Of a DNA stretch of 64,000 bases, positions 35,070-43,873 are shown piece by piece (the first letter of the stretch is position 1; every line of letters starts with the position of its first letter). Both the position numbers and the translations under genes were made by a program. The stretch comes from Paenibacillus herberti (GTDB lineage: Bacteria; Bacillota; Bacilli; Paenibacillales; Paenibacillaceae), in NCBI RefSeq assembly GCF_002233675.1, contig NZ_NMUQ01000001.1, positions 2,336,687 to 2,400,686 on the forward strand, given 5' to 3'. The notes beneath the pieces were generated by a model, which was given only the letters and a program-made list of their open reading frames with translations, did not search any database and was not told the origin of the DNA.

Positions 35070-36049
35070 TGCAAAAAGCCGCCCCGCCGTAACATGTCGC
35101 GGATCTGCTCTTTGTTCATCAGGTTCTCACTGGAGCAGAAGCTGTCGAACGCCACCTCGTCGTACGTGCTGTAATGCTGTTTCAGTCCGGGAATATCGAG
35201 CGAAGGCAGAATGACGAGATACTCTTTATCGTAAACAACCGTGCTTTTACTCTCGAACTCGGTTAGCAAAATTTCATGTAGCTTCTCCCCGGGGCGAATG
35301 CCCGTTTCGATCAATTCCGCCTTGATACCGATGTCCTCCATGAGCACTTCGGCCAGTTCCTCAATGCGGCATGTCGGCATCGTCATGACGAAGATTTCTC
35401 CGCCGAGGCTCTCCTCGGATGCTTTGAACAGCAGCGATATGGCATCTTGCAACGTCAGGAAAAAGCGGGTCATGCCGCGATTGGTCAGGCGCACCTGGCC
35501 TTTCGTTTTGATCTGATTCGTGAACAGATGGATGACGCTTCCGTTCGTTCCGAGTACATTTCCGCCCCGTACACAAACGAACTTGGTGTCCGTGTTCAAC
35601 AGGTTGGCATATACGATCAGTTTTTCACCGATCGCCTTGGTCATGCCATAAAAATTCGACGGGTTAGCCGCCTTGTCAGTAGAGATGTAGATGACGCGCT
35701 TCACCTTGTTCTGGTTGGCCGCCTCGATAACGTTCTGTGTTCCGAGCACGTTCGTCTTCAGTGCCTCATAAGGATGTTCCTCACACACCGGCACATGTTT
35801 CAGCGCCGCCAGGTGGAACACATAGTCTACGCCTTGTGTCGCTTTGGTCAGCGCATCAAGATCACGAATGTCGCCAATGCGAAACGTCAGGCGAGGATCT
35901 TCGAATATGCGACTCATCGTTACCTGCGCGGACTCACTTCGCGAGAAAACGATGACCTCCTTGGGATTTTGCGGCAGTAGCTGACGAACGAGCTCATACC
36001 CCCAGGAACCAGTTCCTCCGGTGACGAGAATACGAGAATTCTCAAACAT
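35066..36049 (-). CDS. UDP-GlcNAc 4,6-dehydratase/5-epimerase (CapE/WbvB-like)
   Basis: The 327-residue extended SDR begins RILVTGGTGSWGYELVRQL and contains DIRDLDAL, HLAALKHVPVCEEHP and a YxxxK centre in NFYGMTKAIGEK. These are diagnostic of CapE/FlaA1-type inverting dehydratases that convert UDP-GlcNAc to a 4-keto-6-deoxy-L-sugar. The start at 36049 has GGAGGG 7 bases upstream; its first bases overlap the end of the epimerase gene by 8 nt. It is the middle step of a three-enzyme set (36042-37136, this gene, 34236-35069). Confidence 0.88.
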   Translation of the reverse strand: MFENSRILVTGGTGSWGYELVRQLLPQNPKEVIVFSRSESAQVTMSRIFEDPRLTFRIGDIRDLDALTKATQGVDYVFHLAALKHVPVCEEHPYEALKTNVLGTQNVIEAANQNKVKRVIYISTDKAANPSNFYGMTKAIGEKLIVYANLLNTDTKFVCVRGGNVLGTNGSVIHLFTNQIKTKGQVRLTNRGMTRFFLTLQDAISLLFKASEESLGGEIFVMTMPTCRIEELAEVLMEDIGIKAELIETGIRPGEKLHEILLTEFESKSTVVYDKEYLVILPSLDIPGLKQHYSTYDEVAFDSFCSSENLMNKEQIRDMLRRGGFLQ

Positions 36050-37136
36050 TCCATTTCCCTCCAAGCAAATATTTCACTACGATGTCCGAAACGTCTGTCG
36101 CCTCGTATCCTGCCGGAATGCTCCAGCTCGCTGGCAGCGACGTCATGACGTCAACCGCGCCCGAGATATTATCCGCTCTCAGGCCGCTTACGACATTGCT
36201 GCCGCAATCAACCGTTTCCGGCCGTTCCGTTGTATTGCGAATTGTGACTGTAGGCACGCCGAGCAGGCAGCATTCCTCCTGCACCGTACCGCTGTCGCTG
36301 ACCGCACACCAGGCGCTGCGCTCCAGCCGCACAAAGTCGAAGAAACCGAACGGTTCGTGGAATTCCACTAGCGAATGAGGCTTCACCGATGTGCCGCCGC
36401 TGTCGATGCGGGAGCGAGTACGGGGATGGATGCTGCAAATGATACGCTTGCCATGCCGCTCCGCGATTCGGTTCAGTCCCCCCAGAATGCCGTCCAAATG
36501 CTCTGGCACGTCGACATTTTCGGCCCGGTGCGTCGTTACCAACACATACTCCCGCTCCTGCAGTCCGAGTCGATTCAGCACCTTGCTAGCGTCGATCCCG
36601 TCCCTGTAAAAGCTCATCACCTCATGGATCGGATTTCCAGTCCTTACGATCCGATTGGCCGGGAAACCCTCACGTAGAAGATTGCCCTTGCTATACTCGG
36701 TGTAAGGCATATTGATCGTGGAAACGGCGTCGATAATTCGGCGGTTTTTCTCCTCTGGCACGGTCAGGTCATAACATCGGTTGCCCGCCTCCATATGGAC
36801 GACCGGGATACCCATCCGCTCCGCCACGATGGCACACAGAGCACTGTTCGTATCACCGAGCATGAGCACAACATCCGGGCGTTCCTCCACTAACAGCCGT
36901 TCCATTTCGCCGAACATCGCTGACAGCTGGCCGCCTAGCGAATGACTGCCTCCGGTCATAACATGATCGGGGAGACGCACACCCATTTCTTGAAAAAATA
37001 CATCATTCAGCGAGGCCGTATAGTTCTGGCCGGTGTGCACGAGAATATGCCTCTCGGCTAACCGATCCAGCTTACCGATTATGAGGCTGAGCCGAATGAT
37101 TTCCGGCCTCGTGCCGAGCACGGTCATCACTCTCAT
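36042..37136 (-). CDS. Non-hydrolysing UDP-GlcNAc 2-epimerase (WecB/CapG-like)
   Basis: The 364-residue GT-B-fold epimerase begins MTVLGTRPEIIRLS and shows HTGQNYT, GDTNSAL, HMEAGNR and SDSGTVQEECC, the signatures of WecB/MnaA/CapG. It inverts C2 of UDP-GlcNAc or of the 6-deoxy-L product made by its neighbours. With the dehydratase and RmlD-like reductase it predicts UDP-L-QuiNAc or a close isomer. The genes overlap by 8 bases, indicating coupled translation. Confidence 0.9.
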   Translation of the reverse strand: MRVMTVLGTRPEIIRLSLIIGKLDRLAERHILVHTGQNYTASLNDVFFQEMGVRLPDHVMTGGSHSLGGQLSAMFGEMERLLVEERPDVVLMLGDTNSALCAIVAERMGIPVVHMEAGNRCYDLTVPEEKNRRIIDAVSTINMPYTEYSKGNLLREGFPANRIVRTGNPIHEVMSFYRDGIDASKVLNRLGLQEREYVLVTTHRAENVDVPEHLDGILGGLNRIAERHGKRIICSIHPRTRSRIDSGGTSVKPHSLVEFHEPFGFFDFVRLERSAWCAVSDSGTVQEECCLLGVPTVTIRNTTERPETVDCGSNVVSGLRADNISGAVDVMTSLPASWSIPAGYEATDVSDIVVKYLLGGKWNV

Positions 37137-37199
37137 TTTTATTCCTCCGCCCCTCTAAAATTAAAACAAATCCGTTTCGCCGCGTCCCCGAGCAGGAGC

Positions 37200-39113
37200 C
37201 TAACGCTGCACGGATGGCTTCTTGCTGCGCTTCAGGCGGTCGCCCTTGACGGCCGCTCTGCGTTTGGCGGCTGCTCCGCTCTTGCCGGCCGCTCCGCCCT
37301 TGCCGGCCGCTCCGCCCTTGCCGCTCGCTCCGCCTTTGCCAGCCGCTCCGCTCTTGCCGGCCGCTCCGCCCTTGCCGGCGGCTCCGCCCTTGCCGCCCGC
37401 TCCGCCCTTGCCGGCGGCTCCGCCCTTGCCGCCCGCTCCGCCCTTGCCGGCCGCTCCGCTCTTGCCGCTCGCTCCGCCTTTGCCAGCCGCTCCGCTCTTG
37501 CCGCGCTGGCTCTGCCCGCGGCTCCCGCGCCCCGGCTTCGCACGCGCCCCGCGCTCCGCCTTCGCCTGCGCCCCGCGCCCCGGCTTCGCACGCGCTCCGC
37601 GCTCCGCCTTCGCCTGCGCCCCGCGCCCCGCCTTCGCCTGCGCCCCGCGCTCCGGCTTCGCTCGCGCTCCACGCTCCGGCTTCGCACGCGCTCCGCGCTC
37701 CGGCTTCGCCTGCGCCCCACGCCCCGGCTTCGCACGCGGCGCCGGCGCTTCGCCGATCGGCTCGCCGCGCGGCAATAGCGCGAGCGTGCCGTCCGGCAGC
37801 TCTTGCTCCGGCGCGCCGCTCCAGCCTGCCGCTACCAGCGCTTCGCGGCTCCTGAACGGCCGTAGCCGCCAGCCGCTCAGCTCGCAGCGCTCCGTGCCGC
37901 TGCCGCGTACGATGCGCGGCTGCGGCTCATGCCGCAGCCGCAACTGCTCCAGGCTTGCCAAAAGCCGCTGGCGATACGCTTCTGAGCCGAATTCAATATG
38001 CGCAGTTACCTGATTACGAGCGCTGACCTCTTGTCTCAATGGTACATTTGCGCTCAAACGGATAACCCTCTCTGCCAGCCCGGAATAATCATGCATCGGA
38101 GCGAGCCAATCGGTATTTCCTGTTGCGTGCATAATCTCAGCAAGCCCTCCGGAAGCGTAGGCGACGACCGCTTTGCCAAACAACAGCCCTTCAAGCGCCG
38201 TCATGCCGAAGCCTTCCTCGATAATGCTGGGAACAACAAGGACGTCCAAGGCAGGATAAACATTCGTTATATCCGGCTCAAAAGGCATCCAGTGGAACCG
38301 ACTCCCCATGCCAGTCGCTTGCGCCATCCGGCGGCATCGCTCGTAATAAGCTGGATCTACCGGTTTACCGGTGACAGCGAATACCGCTTCAGGCCGAGCG
38401 GCTCCGACAATGCCGGCCATTGTAATAAAGTGTTCCAAGCCTTTATTTTCATAGAGATGAGAGGCAATAAAACCAATGAGACAGCTGTCCTCCTTCAGCC
38501 CGAGCTTCGCTCTGCGGCTTCTGCGACGAGCGTCCCATGTCCATGGCTCGATCCTATTCGTGTCCACTGCGGGATAAACGATCTCCGACTTTCCGATGAG
38601 AGACGGAATCGTCAGAGGCGATAACGTCGAGGCCGAGATGCCGATGACCCGATCCGCATATTCCTCGATCAGCGAGATGGCCTGACTTGTGCCCGCCGAG
38701 ATCCGCAACGTTTCGGTTAAGCACCAGAAGACGGGAATTCCGAGCCGCTTGGCGGCAATAGCCGGCAATGGATGTACACAAGTATTAACCCAGACAGCAT
38801 GGGGACGATGCTGGATCAGGAGCCTATACAATTGCTCCATTCCTTCGCTGCGCGTCCCTTGCATGACCTCATCACGAACTGTACCGAGCCCCAGATACAT
38901 CGAATAATAGAGTGGTATATTTCCTGTAACCTGCACCGGTATGCCTGCAGCAGAGGCGCGGCCCGAAAGGATGCCCTCCTCCGGCACGATAAGCACGCAG
39001 TCCGCAAAGGCAGACATCTCAAGGACGGTGGCAAGCAATAACTTCTCAGCACCGGTAATCGCCTCCGGGCTGCCGATATGCGAGAAGAAAAGCAGTTTCG
39101 GTCTGAAGTCCAC
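37200..39113 (-). CDS. GT4 glycosyltransferase with long basic repeat tail
   Basis: The 637-residue protein starts at a GTG behind AAAGGAGG. Residues about 5-370 are a GT-B family 4 glycosyltransferase (VIGISASTLSP, LIGFIASHLYENKG, VVPSIIEEGFGMTALEGL with the EX7E element). Residues about 385-440 form a small extra region. From about 445 to the end there is no globular sequence: first about eight octads of RGA[RQ]AK[PA][EG], then about thirteen hexads of the type GGAAGK/SGAAGK, and a final KRRAAVKGDRLKRSKK. The tail is strongly cationic, collagen- or histone-H1-like, and could hold the enzyme on an anionic surface. It is part of the CgeB-containing cluster. Confidence 0.85.
   Translation of the reverse strand: MDFRPKLLFFSHIGSPEAITGAEKLLLATVLEMSAFADCVLIVPEEGILSGRASAAGIPVQVTGNIPLYYSMYLGLGTVRDEVMQGTRSEGMEQLYRLLIQHRPHAVWVNTCVHPLPAIAAKRLGIPVFWCLTETLRISAGTSQAISLIEEYADRVIGISASTLSPLTIPSLIGKSEIVYPAVDTNRIEPWTWDARRRSRRAKLGLKEDSCLIGFIASHLYENKGLEHFITMAGIVGAARPEAVFAVTGKPVDPAYYERCRRMAQATGMGSRFHWMPFEPDITNVYPALDVLVVPSIIEEGFGMTALEGLLFGKAVVAYASGGLAEIMHATGNTDWLAPMHDYSGLAERVIRLSANVPLRQEVSARNQVTAHIEFGSEAYRQRLLASLEQLRLRHEPQPRIVRGSGTERCELSGWRLRPFRSREALVAAGWSGAPEQELPDGTLALLPRGEPIGEAPAPRAKPGRGAQAKPERGARAKPERGARAKPERGAQAKAGRGAQAKAERGARAKPGRGAQAKAERGARAKPGRGSRGQSQRGKSGAAGKGGASGKSGAAGKGGAGGKGGAAGKGGAGGKGGAAGKGGAAGKSGAAGKGGASGKGGAAGKGGAAGKSGAAAKRRAAVKGDRLKRSKKPSVQR
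37255..37740 (-). repeat. Coding tandem repeats in the GT4 tail
   Basis: The DNA consists of two blocks: 18-bp units encoding [GS]GA[AGS]GK hexapeptides (about 37255-37500) and 24-bp units encoding RGA-x-AK octapeptides (about 37530-37740). All units keep the reading frame. Their strand asymmetry makes long spurious frames on both strands. Confidence 0.85.
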
Positions 39114-39162
39114 CTTCAGCTCCTCCTTTCCAAGCTTTCCGTTTCTACGACGCGTTCCATCA

Positions 39163-40422
39163 TCAAGGAAACATGACCGATAACATCGTCGTCAGACGGT
39201 GAGCGTAGGTATGCTCCTTCATCGTCCGGTACATGGCGCGCAACGCGATCGCTTGGCGCGCCTCCTCATTGTTCAGGTAGTAATCGAGCTTCTGAACCAA
39301 TTCCTGAGGAGAGGAGTAGGTATCGATCTCAACGCCGGGCACGTAGAAGCGGGCCAGATCATCGCGAATATCTGTCAGTTGCAAAGTGCCGCAAGCAGAT
39401 ATTTCGAAAGTGCGGGGGTTCGGCGAGATAGCGGTCAATTGTGATTCATTGTTGCTGTTGAACGTCTCGTCGTCATGGGCCCGGTGCATGTTGATCACGA
39501 TTTTTGCTCCGTTATACGTAGCGGCAGTCTCAAGTGGTCCCATCCACTGTCCAGCGCGAACTCGGGATTGCATCAACTTGTAATCATTCAGCCGATCCCA
39601 CCAAAGACCGGTGATGGAGACGTCTCGAGTGAGTAAATAAGGAGTAATTTGATTGAAAAAATCAACTCGTTTATGATAGGCCGAGCCGACAAAGCTGATT
39701 TCGCGGCGCAGCGACAGGTCAGGGTTGCGGGGGCGGAACTCCGCCGGATTGACGCCGAGCGGCAGGTAGAATACATTTTGGCAGCCGAGCTGCCGGTAGA
39801 ATTCAACGCAGTTACTCTCGAGCGTAAACACATAATCATAATGCGGGGCCAAGCTTCGCGTAATGTCTGAATAATAAGGGTCATCGGTAAACCAGATGGC
39901 AGTACGGATACCAAGGGCGCGAATCGCATCTACTTGATCGGGCGGGTATTGAAGTCCATCCAAGAAAATGACTACGTCGGGCCGAAGCATCCCCGCCTGC
40001 TGGACAACCGGCTGCTCTACGTTAGTCAAGCTGAACCGAGCGGTCATGGAACGGAGAGTGTCAGCAATAGCGGCATCAAGCGGTGCGTAAGGATATCCTT
40101 TTGCGGTAGCCACGAACATTACATGAACTGGGAATACTGGCGGCTGAAATTGCACCTTGCTGATCGCAGCCTCACATTTGCCATACCACCGTCCATGCTC
40201 CACGCCTTTGGCAAAACCGGCTTCGCGGCCCCTCTGCACCTCCCCTGCCACCAGTTGCACCGTACTGCGCTTCGCTATTTCTTTTGCGCCTCGGGCACTT
40301 CGTGGGCTTAGTGCACTTCGTGGGCTTCGTGGGCTTCGTGGGCTTCGTGGGCTTCGTGCACTTCGCACGCTTCGTGCGCGGCGCATCGCGATGCGCTTAT
40401 TGCCCGGCGATTTAGCAGCCAA
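39163..40422 (-). CDS. CgeB-family glycosyltransferase with Arg/Ser-rich N-tail and GX3 helix (protein H)
   Basis: The 419-residue protein starts at TTG (40422) with AAGGAGG 8 bases upstream. Residues 1-48 are basic, with RSP/RSA repeats encoded by 9-bp units. Residues 60-81 carry glycine at 65, 69, 73, 77 and 81 (GX3 tetrads). From about 95 on it is a CgeB-like GT-B protein: GIRTAIWFTDDPYYSD, NVFYLPLGVNP, INMHRAHD, FEISACGTLQLTD. CgeB of B. subtilis is needed for the outermost spore layer and is expressed late in the mother cell. A spore-surface glycosyltransferase role is inferred from this and the context. Confidence 0.85.
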   Translation of the reverse strand: MAAKSPGNKRIAMRRARSVRSARSPRSPRSPRSPRSALSPRSARGAKEIAKRSTVQLVAGEVQRGREAGFAKGVEHGRWYGKCEAAISKVQFQPPVFPVHVMFVATAKGYPYAPLDAAIADTLRSMTARFSLTNVEQPVVQQAGMLRPDVVIFLDGLQYPPDQVDAIRALGIRTAIWFTDDPYYSDITRSLAPHYDYVFTLESNCVEFYRQLGCQNVFYLPLGVNPAEFRPRNPDLSLRREISFVGSAYHKRVDFFNQITPYLLTRDVSITGLWWDRLNDYKLMQSRVRAGQWMGPLETAATYNGAKIVINMHRAHDDETFNSNNESQLTAISPNPRTFEISACGTLQLTDIRDDLARFYVPGVEIDTYSSPQELVQKLDYYLNNEEARQAIALRAMYRTMKEHTYAHRLTTMLSVMFP

Positions 40423-40472
40423 TGTACTTCCTCCTTTGTATGCTCAGGTCATGCATGCTCCCTACGTTGTTC

Positions 40473-41570
40473 TCAATGTAAACCGAGCTGGTCTAGCAGC
40501 GATCCAACCCGAGCCGTGAATGTATGCTCGCGCAATGTGCGCAGCATTCCGCGAATCGCGATGGCCCGACGCTCGTCTTCATGGTTCAAATAATAACGAA
40601 TCTTGGAAATCAGTTGGGACGCAGTTCTGAAGGTAGCCAGGTCGCGGCCCGGAGTGTAATAGCGCACGAGATCATCCCGCATGTCGGTCATCTGTAACGT
40701 ACCGCAAGCAGAGATCTCGTAGGTTCGCGGATTGATCGAAGCCCCTCGCAAGCCTGCATCGTTGTGATTGTCCTGGCCTGGAATCGTCGTCCGATGAATA
40801 TTCAGAACGATTTTAGCGCCATTGTAAAAGTTCACAGTCTCCTCAACCGGCATGTAACCCCGTCGAATCCATGGGCTGTACCTGTTGAAGCTTCTCAAGC
40901 GTTCCCACAAGTCACCCGCGATGACAACTCGACGCCCTTCCAGTGCCGGAAGGACTTCATTCAAGATGTCGATACGATTCCAAAACCCCTGCCCGACAAA
41001 ACAAACGTCGCTACGATACTCGAGCCCAACTGGCTTTGCCTGGAACATCGCAGGATTCGCTCCAAGAGGTAGGTAATGCACATTTGCCGCGCCGAGCTGC
41101 CGGTATAACGGAATCGTCTCCAGCTCATGCGTGAAAATATGATCGTAGTGCGTTACGAGTTGGCTAGTTTCCCGCGTAAAATAAGGATCATCTGCGAACC
41201 AGATCGCCGTCCGAATGCCCATCTCCCGGATTGCCGTAATCTGAGGAATGTGATTCGCTGGAAATACATGCAGGCCATTCATCACGAGCACCAGATCCGG
41301 CCGGAGCTCGGCAGCCTGCTGCTGCATCCCTGCCGGATCGCAGGAATAGACAACCTCGGCATGCTGCTGGAGCGCGTCCATCACTCCCTGGTCAATCGCG
41401 TAGAACCCCTGCGGTACGTAAAGGATGCGGAGTGAGCGTTTGACTACAACAGGCTGAACCACTGAAGCAGCAGCACTGCTAATAGCGCCGTCACGCCTTC
41501 CGTAATCCAGACCGACTGCGCGGCCTGCCCTTTGTCCTGCTCCTAAAAGCTGCGGCCTATGCCTTGTCAT
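40473..41570 (-). CDS. CgeB-family glycosyltransferase with GX3 helix (protein G)
   Basis: The 365-residue CgeB-like protein is paralogous to its downstream neighbour (GIRTAIWFADDPYF, VHYLPLGANP, EISACGTLQMTDMRDDLVRYY). Its N-terminus has glycine at residues 12, 16, 20, 24 and 28, the same GX3 spacing seen in the flanking genes, within an Arg-rich context. The RBS AGGAGG is 8 bases before the ATG. It probably transfers a sugar in the mother cell during spore coat or crust assembly. Confidence 0.85.
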   Translation of the reverse strand: MTRHRPQLLGAGQRAGRAVGLDYGRRDGAISSAAASVVQPVVVKRSLRILYVPQGFYAIDQGVMDALQQHAEVVYSCDPAGMQQQAAELRPDLVLVMNGLHVFPANHIPQITAIREMGIRTAIWFADDPYFTRETSQLVTHYDHIFTHELETIPLYRQLGAANVHYLPLGANPAMFQAKPVGLEYRSDVCFVGQGFWNRIDILNEVLPALEGRRVVIAGDLWERLRSFNRYSPWIRRGYMPVEETVNFYNGAKIVLNIHRTTIPGQDNHNDAGLRGASINPRTYEISACGTLQMTDMRDDLVRYYTPGRDLATFRTASQLISKIRYYLNHEDERRAIAIRGMLRTLREHTFTARVGSLLDQLGLH

Positions 41571-41673
41571 GCCATATGCCTCCTTTCTCCTTCAACTACT
41601 GTATTCTTCTGGGGCCCTATCTTCGTGGTCACTTGTCCTTCAAGCTTCAAAAACGGCGAATGACCAGCCTGCT

Positions 41674-42240
41674 TTAGGGCTGCGTCTCGTATGCGAACTG
41701 CATCCCTTCCTCATAACCTTGGCCGAAGCCGACATTGTAACCTTCGGTATAACTTTGTTTGAACCCAGCTTGGAAGCTGGACGGTCCCTTTTTACTTGGC
41801 GCGGCCTGCACGGGGGTTCTGCGTACGCCTTGGCGCAGCTGCTTTTTTGCAGCGATGGTGCGCTTGCGGGAGCGTTGCAAAGCTTCTTGCTCTTTTAAAG
41901 TCCTGCTCGGCTTCCCGATTGTTTCCAGAACCCTTTTCCACTTGGAGCCGGCGTTGGTTGCTGGTTTGGTTCCAGCTTTTCTGCCTAATTTGGTTCCAAC
42001 TGCGGTTCCTAATTTGCTTCCGGCTTTTCTGCCTGTTTTGGTTCCGACTGCAGTTCCAAGTTTGTTTCCGACTCTGCCCCCTGTTTTGCTTCCAAATGCA
42101 GTTCCGGCTTTGTTGCCTAATTTGGTTCCGACTCTGCTTCCGAGCTTTTTCGTGCCAACGCTGGATGCGGCTTTGCCATACGGCTTTGCGGCAGCTCGTC
42201 GGTTAGATCTATTTGATATTGAAAGTAAATATATAGCCAT
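41674..42240 (-). CDS. Basic GX3-repeat protein of unknown family (protein F)
   Basis: I do not recognise the family. The 188-residue protein has glycine at every fourth position from residue 34 to 90 (15 consecutive positions) in a Lys/Thr/Arg-rich setting (GTKLGNKAG, GTKTGRKAG). A basic middle segment (about 95-150) follows, and then a C-terminal aromatic/acidic run with small residues at 159, 163, 167, 171, 175, 179 and 183 (GYNVGFGQGYEEG). The RBS AGGAGG is 8 bases before the ATG, and a frame this regular on the coding strand of an operon is credible. It lies between two glycosyltransferases (42305 and 40473) that each have a short version of the same repeat, so it may be a scaffold that docks them. 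Confidence 0.7.
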   Translation of the reverse strand: MAIYLLSISNRSNRRAAAKPYGKAASSVGTKKLGSRVGTKLGNKAGTAFGSKTGGRVGNKLGTAVGTKTGRKAGSKLGTAVGTKLGRKAGTKPATNAGSKWKRVLETIGKPSRTLKEQEALQRSRKRTIAAKKQLRQGVRRTPVQAAPSKKGPSSFQAGFKQSYTEGYNVGFGQGYEEGMQFAYETQP

Positions 42241-42304
42241 TGATGTTGCCTCCTAAAGTTTGAATTGGCCACCTAAACCGGCTGGCCGGATTGATTCCGA
42301 TCGC

Positions 42305-43789
42305 TTACAGCCGTTGCAACAGCTGAGGCGGCGAAATGATCAGCAGACCGACCGGAAGCTTCTCTGCCTCCTCCTGCGTAAGCTTGCGCACAACCGGTTT
42401 GCTCGACAGTCCCCAGTCCTCAACTGTTTGCTGGTTCAGGAACAGCCGCAGCTGTCCACTCTCGACGTATGCCAAGCTGTCGCTCGGCAGCATCACCAGT
42501 GAAGGGGGTACAGTGCTGCTGCCAGTGGCTTCCCCAGCGACTTCTGCAGATGAAGCAGCGCTGCTTGCGGCGACAGCGATCGCTGCTTCATCCGCAGGCG
42601 ATGCCTCTGCTGTTGTGAATTCGGATGCACTGGCCGCATCTCGTATTTCCGGCAACGGCGGTGCAGTTGAGTCACCGTGCCAGCGAAATACCGCTTGCTC
42701 AGCCAGAATAGGCTCCAGCGAGACTCGAAGTCGACGCAACAGCGGCATCGCCAGGCGAATGGCTGGATGCGGCCATTCGCCGATAATTTTCCAGCGGCAG
42801 CCGTTCTCAAGCCACCAAAGCGTGCCATCCGCACCTGAAGCGGCTATGCCGCCTGGATACAGCTGAAGCTCATTTCTTGCAGCTGTTACGCTCCGAGCCA
42901 TTGATGCCGATTGCTCTATCCATGCGTCGGCATGCTCCCATTTGCGCTGGAAGAAGCTTCGGTTGTGTCGCGTTATCTCTTCCATACGGCTGCCAAAGCC
43001 ACGAATACTGACATTGCCGTAATGATGAATGAACGAATCTCCGGCGATAACAAGCTTCAATCCATTTAGCCGCGTCCTGAGCCCATAATCGTCATCCTCG
43101 TAGTTGCCTATCGCATATCCCTCATCAAAGTAACCGATCGCCCCCATCAGCTCCCGTCGCATCAGCATGCAAAAACCGGTCAGTCGATCTGTTTCTCGCC
43201 AGCGGTCAGGGTCTGGCTCGTTATGCTTGCGCGCCCATTTATGCATGCCGGAAATTGTCTCGTAAGGAACGGAAACAAGCTGAGAGCCGCTGATGAAATT
43301 CGTCACCGGGCCGACAATCCCGACATCCGGCAACTGCTCAAGGCAGGCCGTCATATTTTCCAGCCAGCGTTCGGTCACGATCGTGTCGTTGTTGAGCAGC
43401 AGCAGCTTTTCTCCGCGTGCCATCATCATGCCTCGATTGACCGCCGCGGCGAAACCGGCGTTATGCTCCATGATGCCCCAGCGCAATCGTTCGTGGCCGA
43501 GCTTGCCGATCAGGCGAACCAACATCTGTGCCGTCCCGTCGGTAGAAGCGTTATCCACGACGATGATCTCGTAAGGCTCTGGCGTATGTGCGAGGATGCT
43601 GTCGATGCATTGGCTCAAATAATCGCATTTGTCAAAGGTCGGAATTATGATACTCGTACCCAGCCAAGGCACTCCAAACGCTTGGCGTCCAGCCTCCTGA
43701 CCTTGTACATAGCCATCTCGCAGCCCCTGCTTATACTGTTGCTTATCTGCTTCTGAAGGACGGCGTTTCGCTCGCTTGGCGGATCTCAT
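42305..43789 (-). CDS. GT2 glycosyltransferase with N-terminal GX3 helix (protein E)
   Basis: The 494-residue protein starts at 43789 behind AAGGAGGAG. Residues 1-20 are basic; glycine at 22, 26, 30 and 34 forms GX3 tetrads. A GT-A domain follows (SIIIPTFDKCDYLSQCIDSIL, VVDNASTDGTAQM, LLNNDTIV, GYAIGNYEDDDYGLRTR), with length and motifs typical of rhamnosyl- or GlcNAc-transferases of the WbbL type. The C-terminal 170 residues hold two related short segments (around GTLWWLENG and LAYVESGQLRLFL) joined by an Ala/Ser-rich linker. The longer frame to 43843 runs through the RBS and was rejected. Confidence 0.85.
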   Translation of the reverse strand: MRSAKRAKRRPSEADKQQYKQGLRDGYVQGQEAGRQAFGVPWLGTSIIIPTFDKCDYLSQCIDSILAHTPEPYEIIVVDNASTDGTAQMLVRLIGKLGHERLRWGIMEHNAGFAAAVNRGMMMARGEKLLLLNNDTIVTERWLENMTACLEQLPDVGIVGPVTNFISGSQLVSVPYETISGMHKWARKHNEPDPDRWRETDRLTGFCMLMRRELMGAIGYFDEGYAIGNYEDDDYGLRTRLNGLKLVIAGDSFIHHYGNVSIRGFGSRMEEITRHNRSFFQRKWEHADAWIEQSASMARSVTAARNELQLYPGGIAASGADGTLWWLENGCRWKIIGEWPHPAIRLAMPLLRRLRVSLEPILAEQAVFRWHGDSTAPPLPEIRDAASASEFTTAEASPADEAAIAVAASSAASSAEVAGEATGSSTVPPSLVMLPSDSLAYVESGQLRLFLNQQTVEDWGLSSKPVVRKLTQEEAEKLPVGLLIISPPQLLQRL

Positions 43790-43873
43790 ACCCACTCCTC
43801 CTTCCTTGACAGCCATCTGCGATTCGTTTAATGCTTCGTTCAAGTGGTTTTGAATATGGATGTTTTTGTAAAA

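Noticed and set aside
37222-38013. 263-codon plus frame and 167-codon minus frame over the GT4 tail
   Set aside because: Both are shadows of GC-rich coding repeats. Only the GT4 frame continues into a recognisable domain with an RBS.
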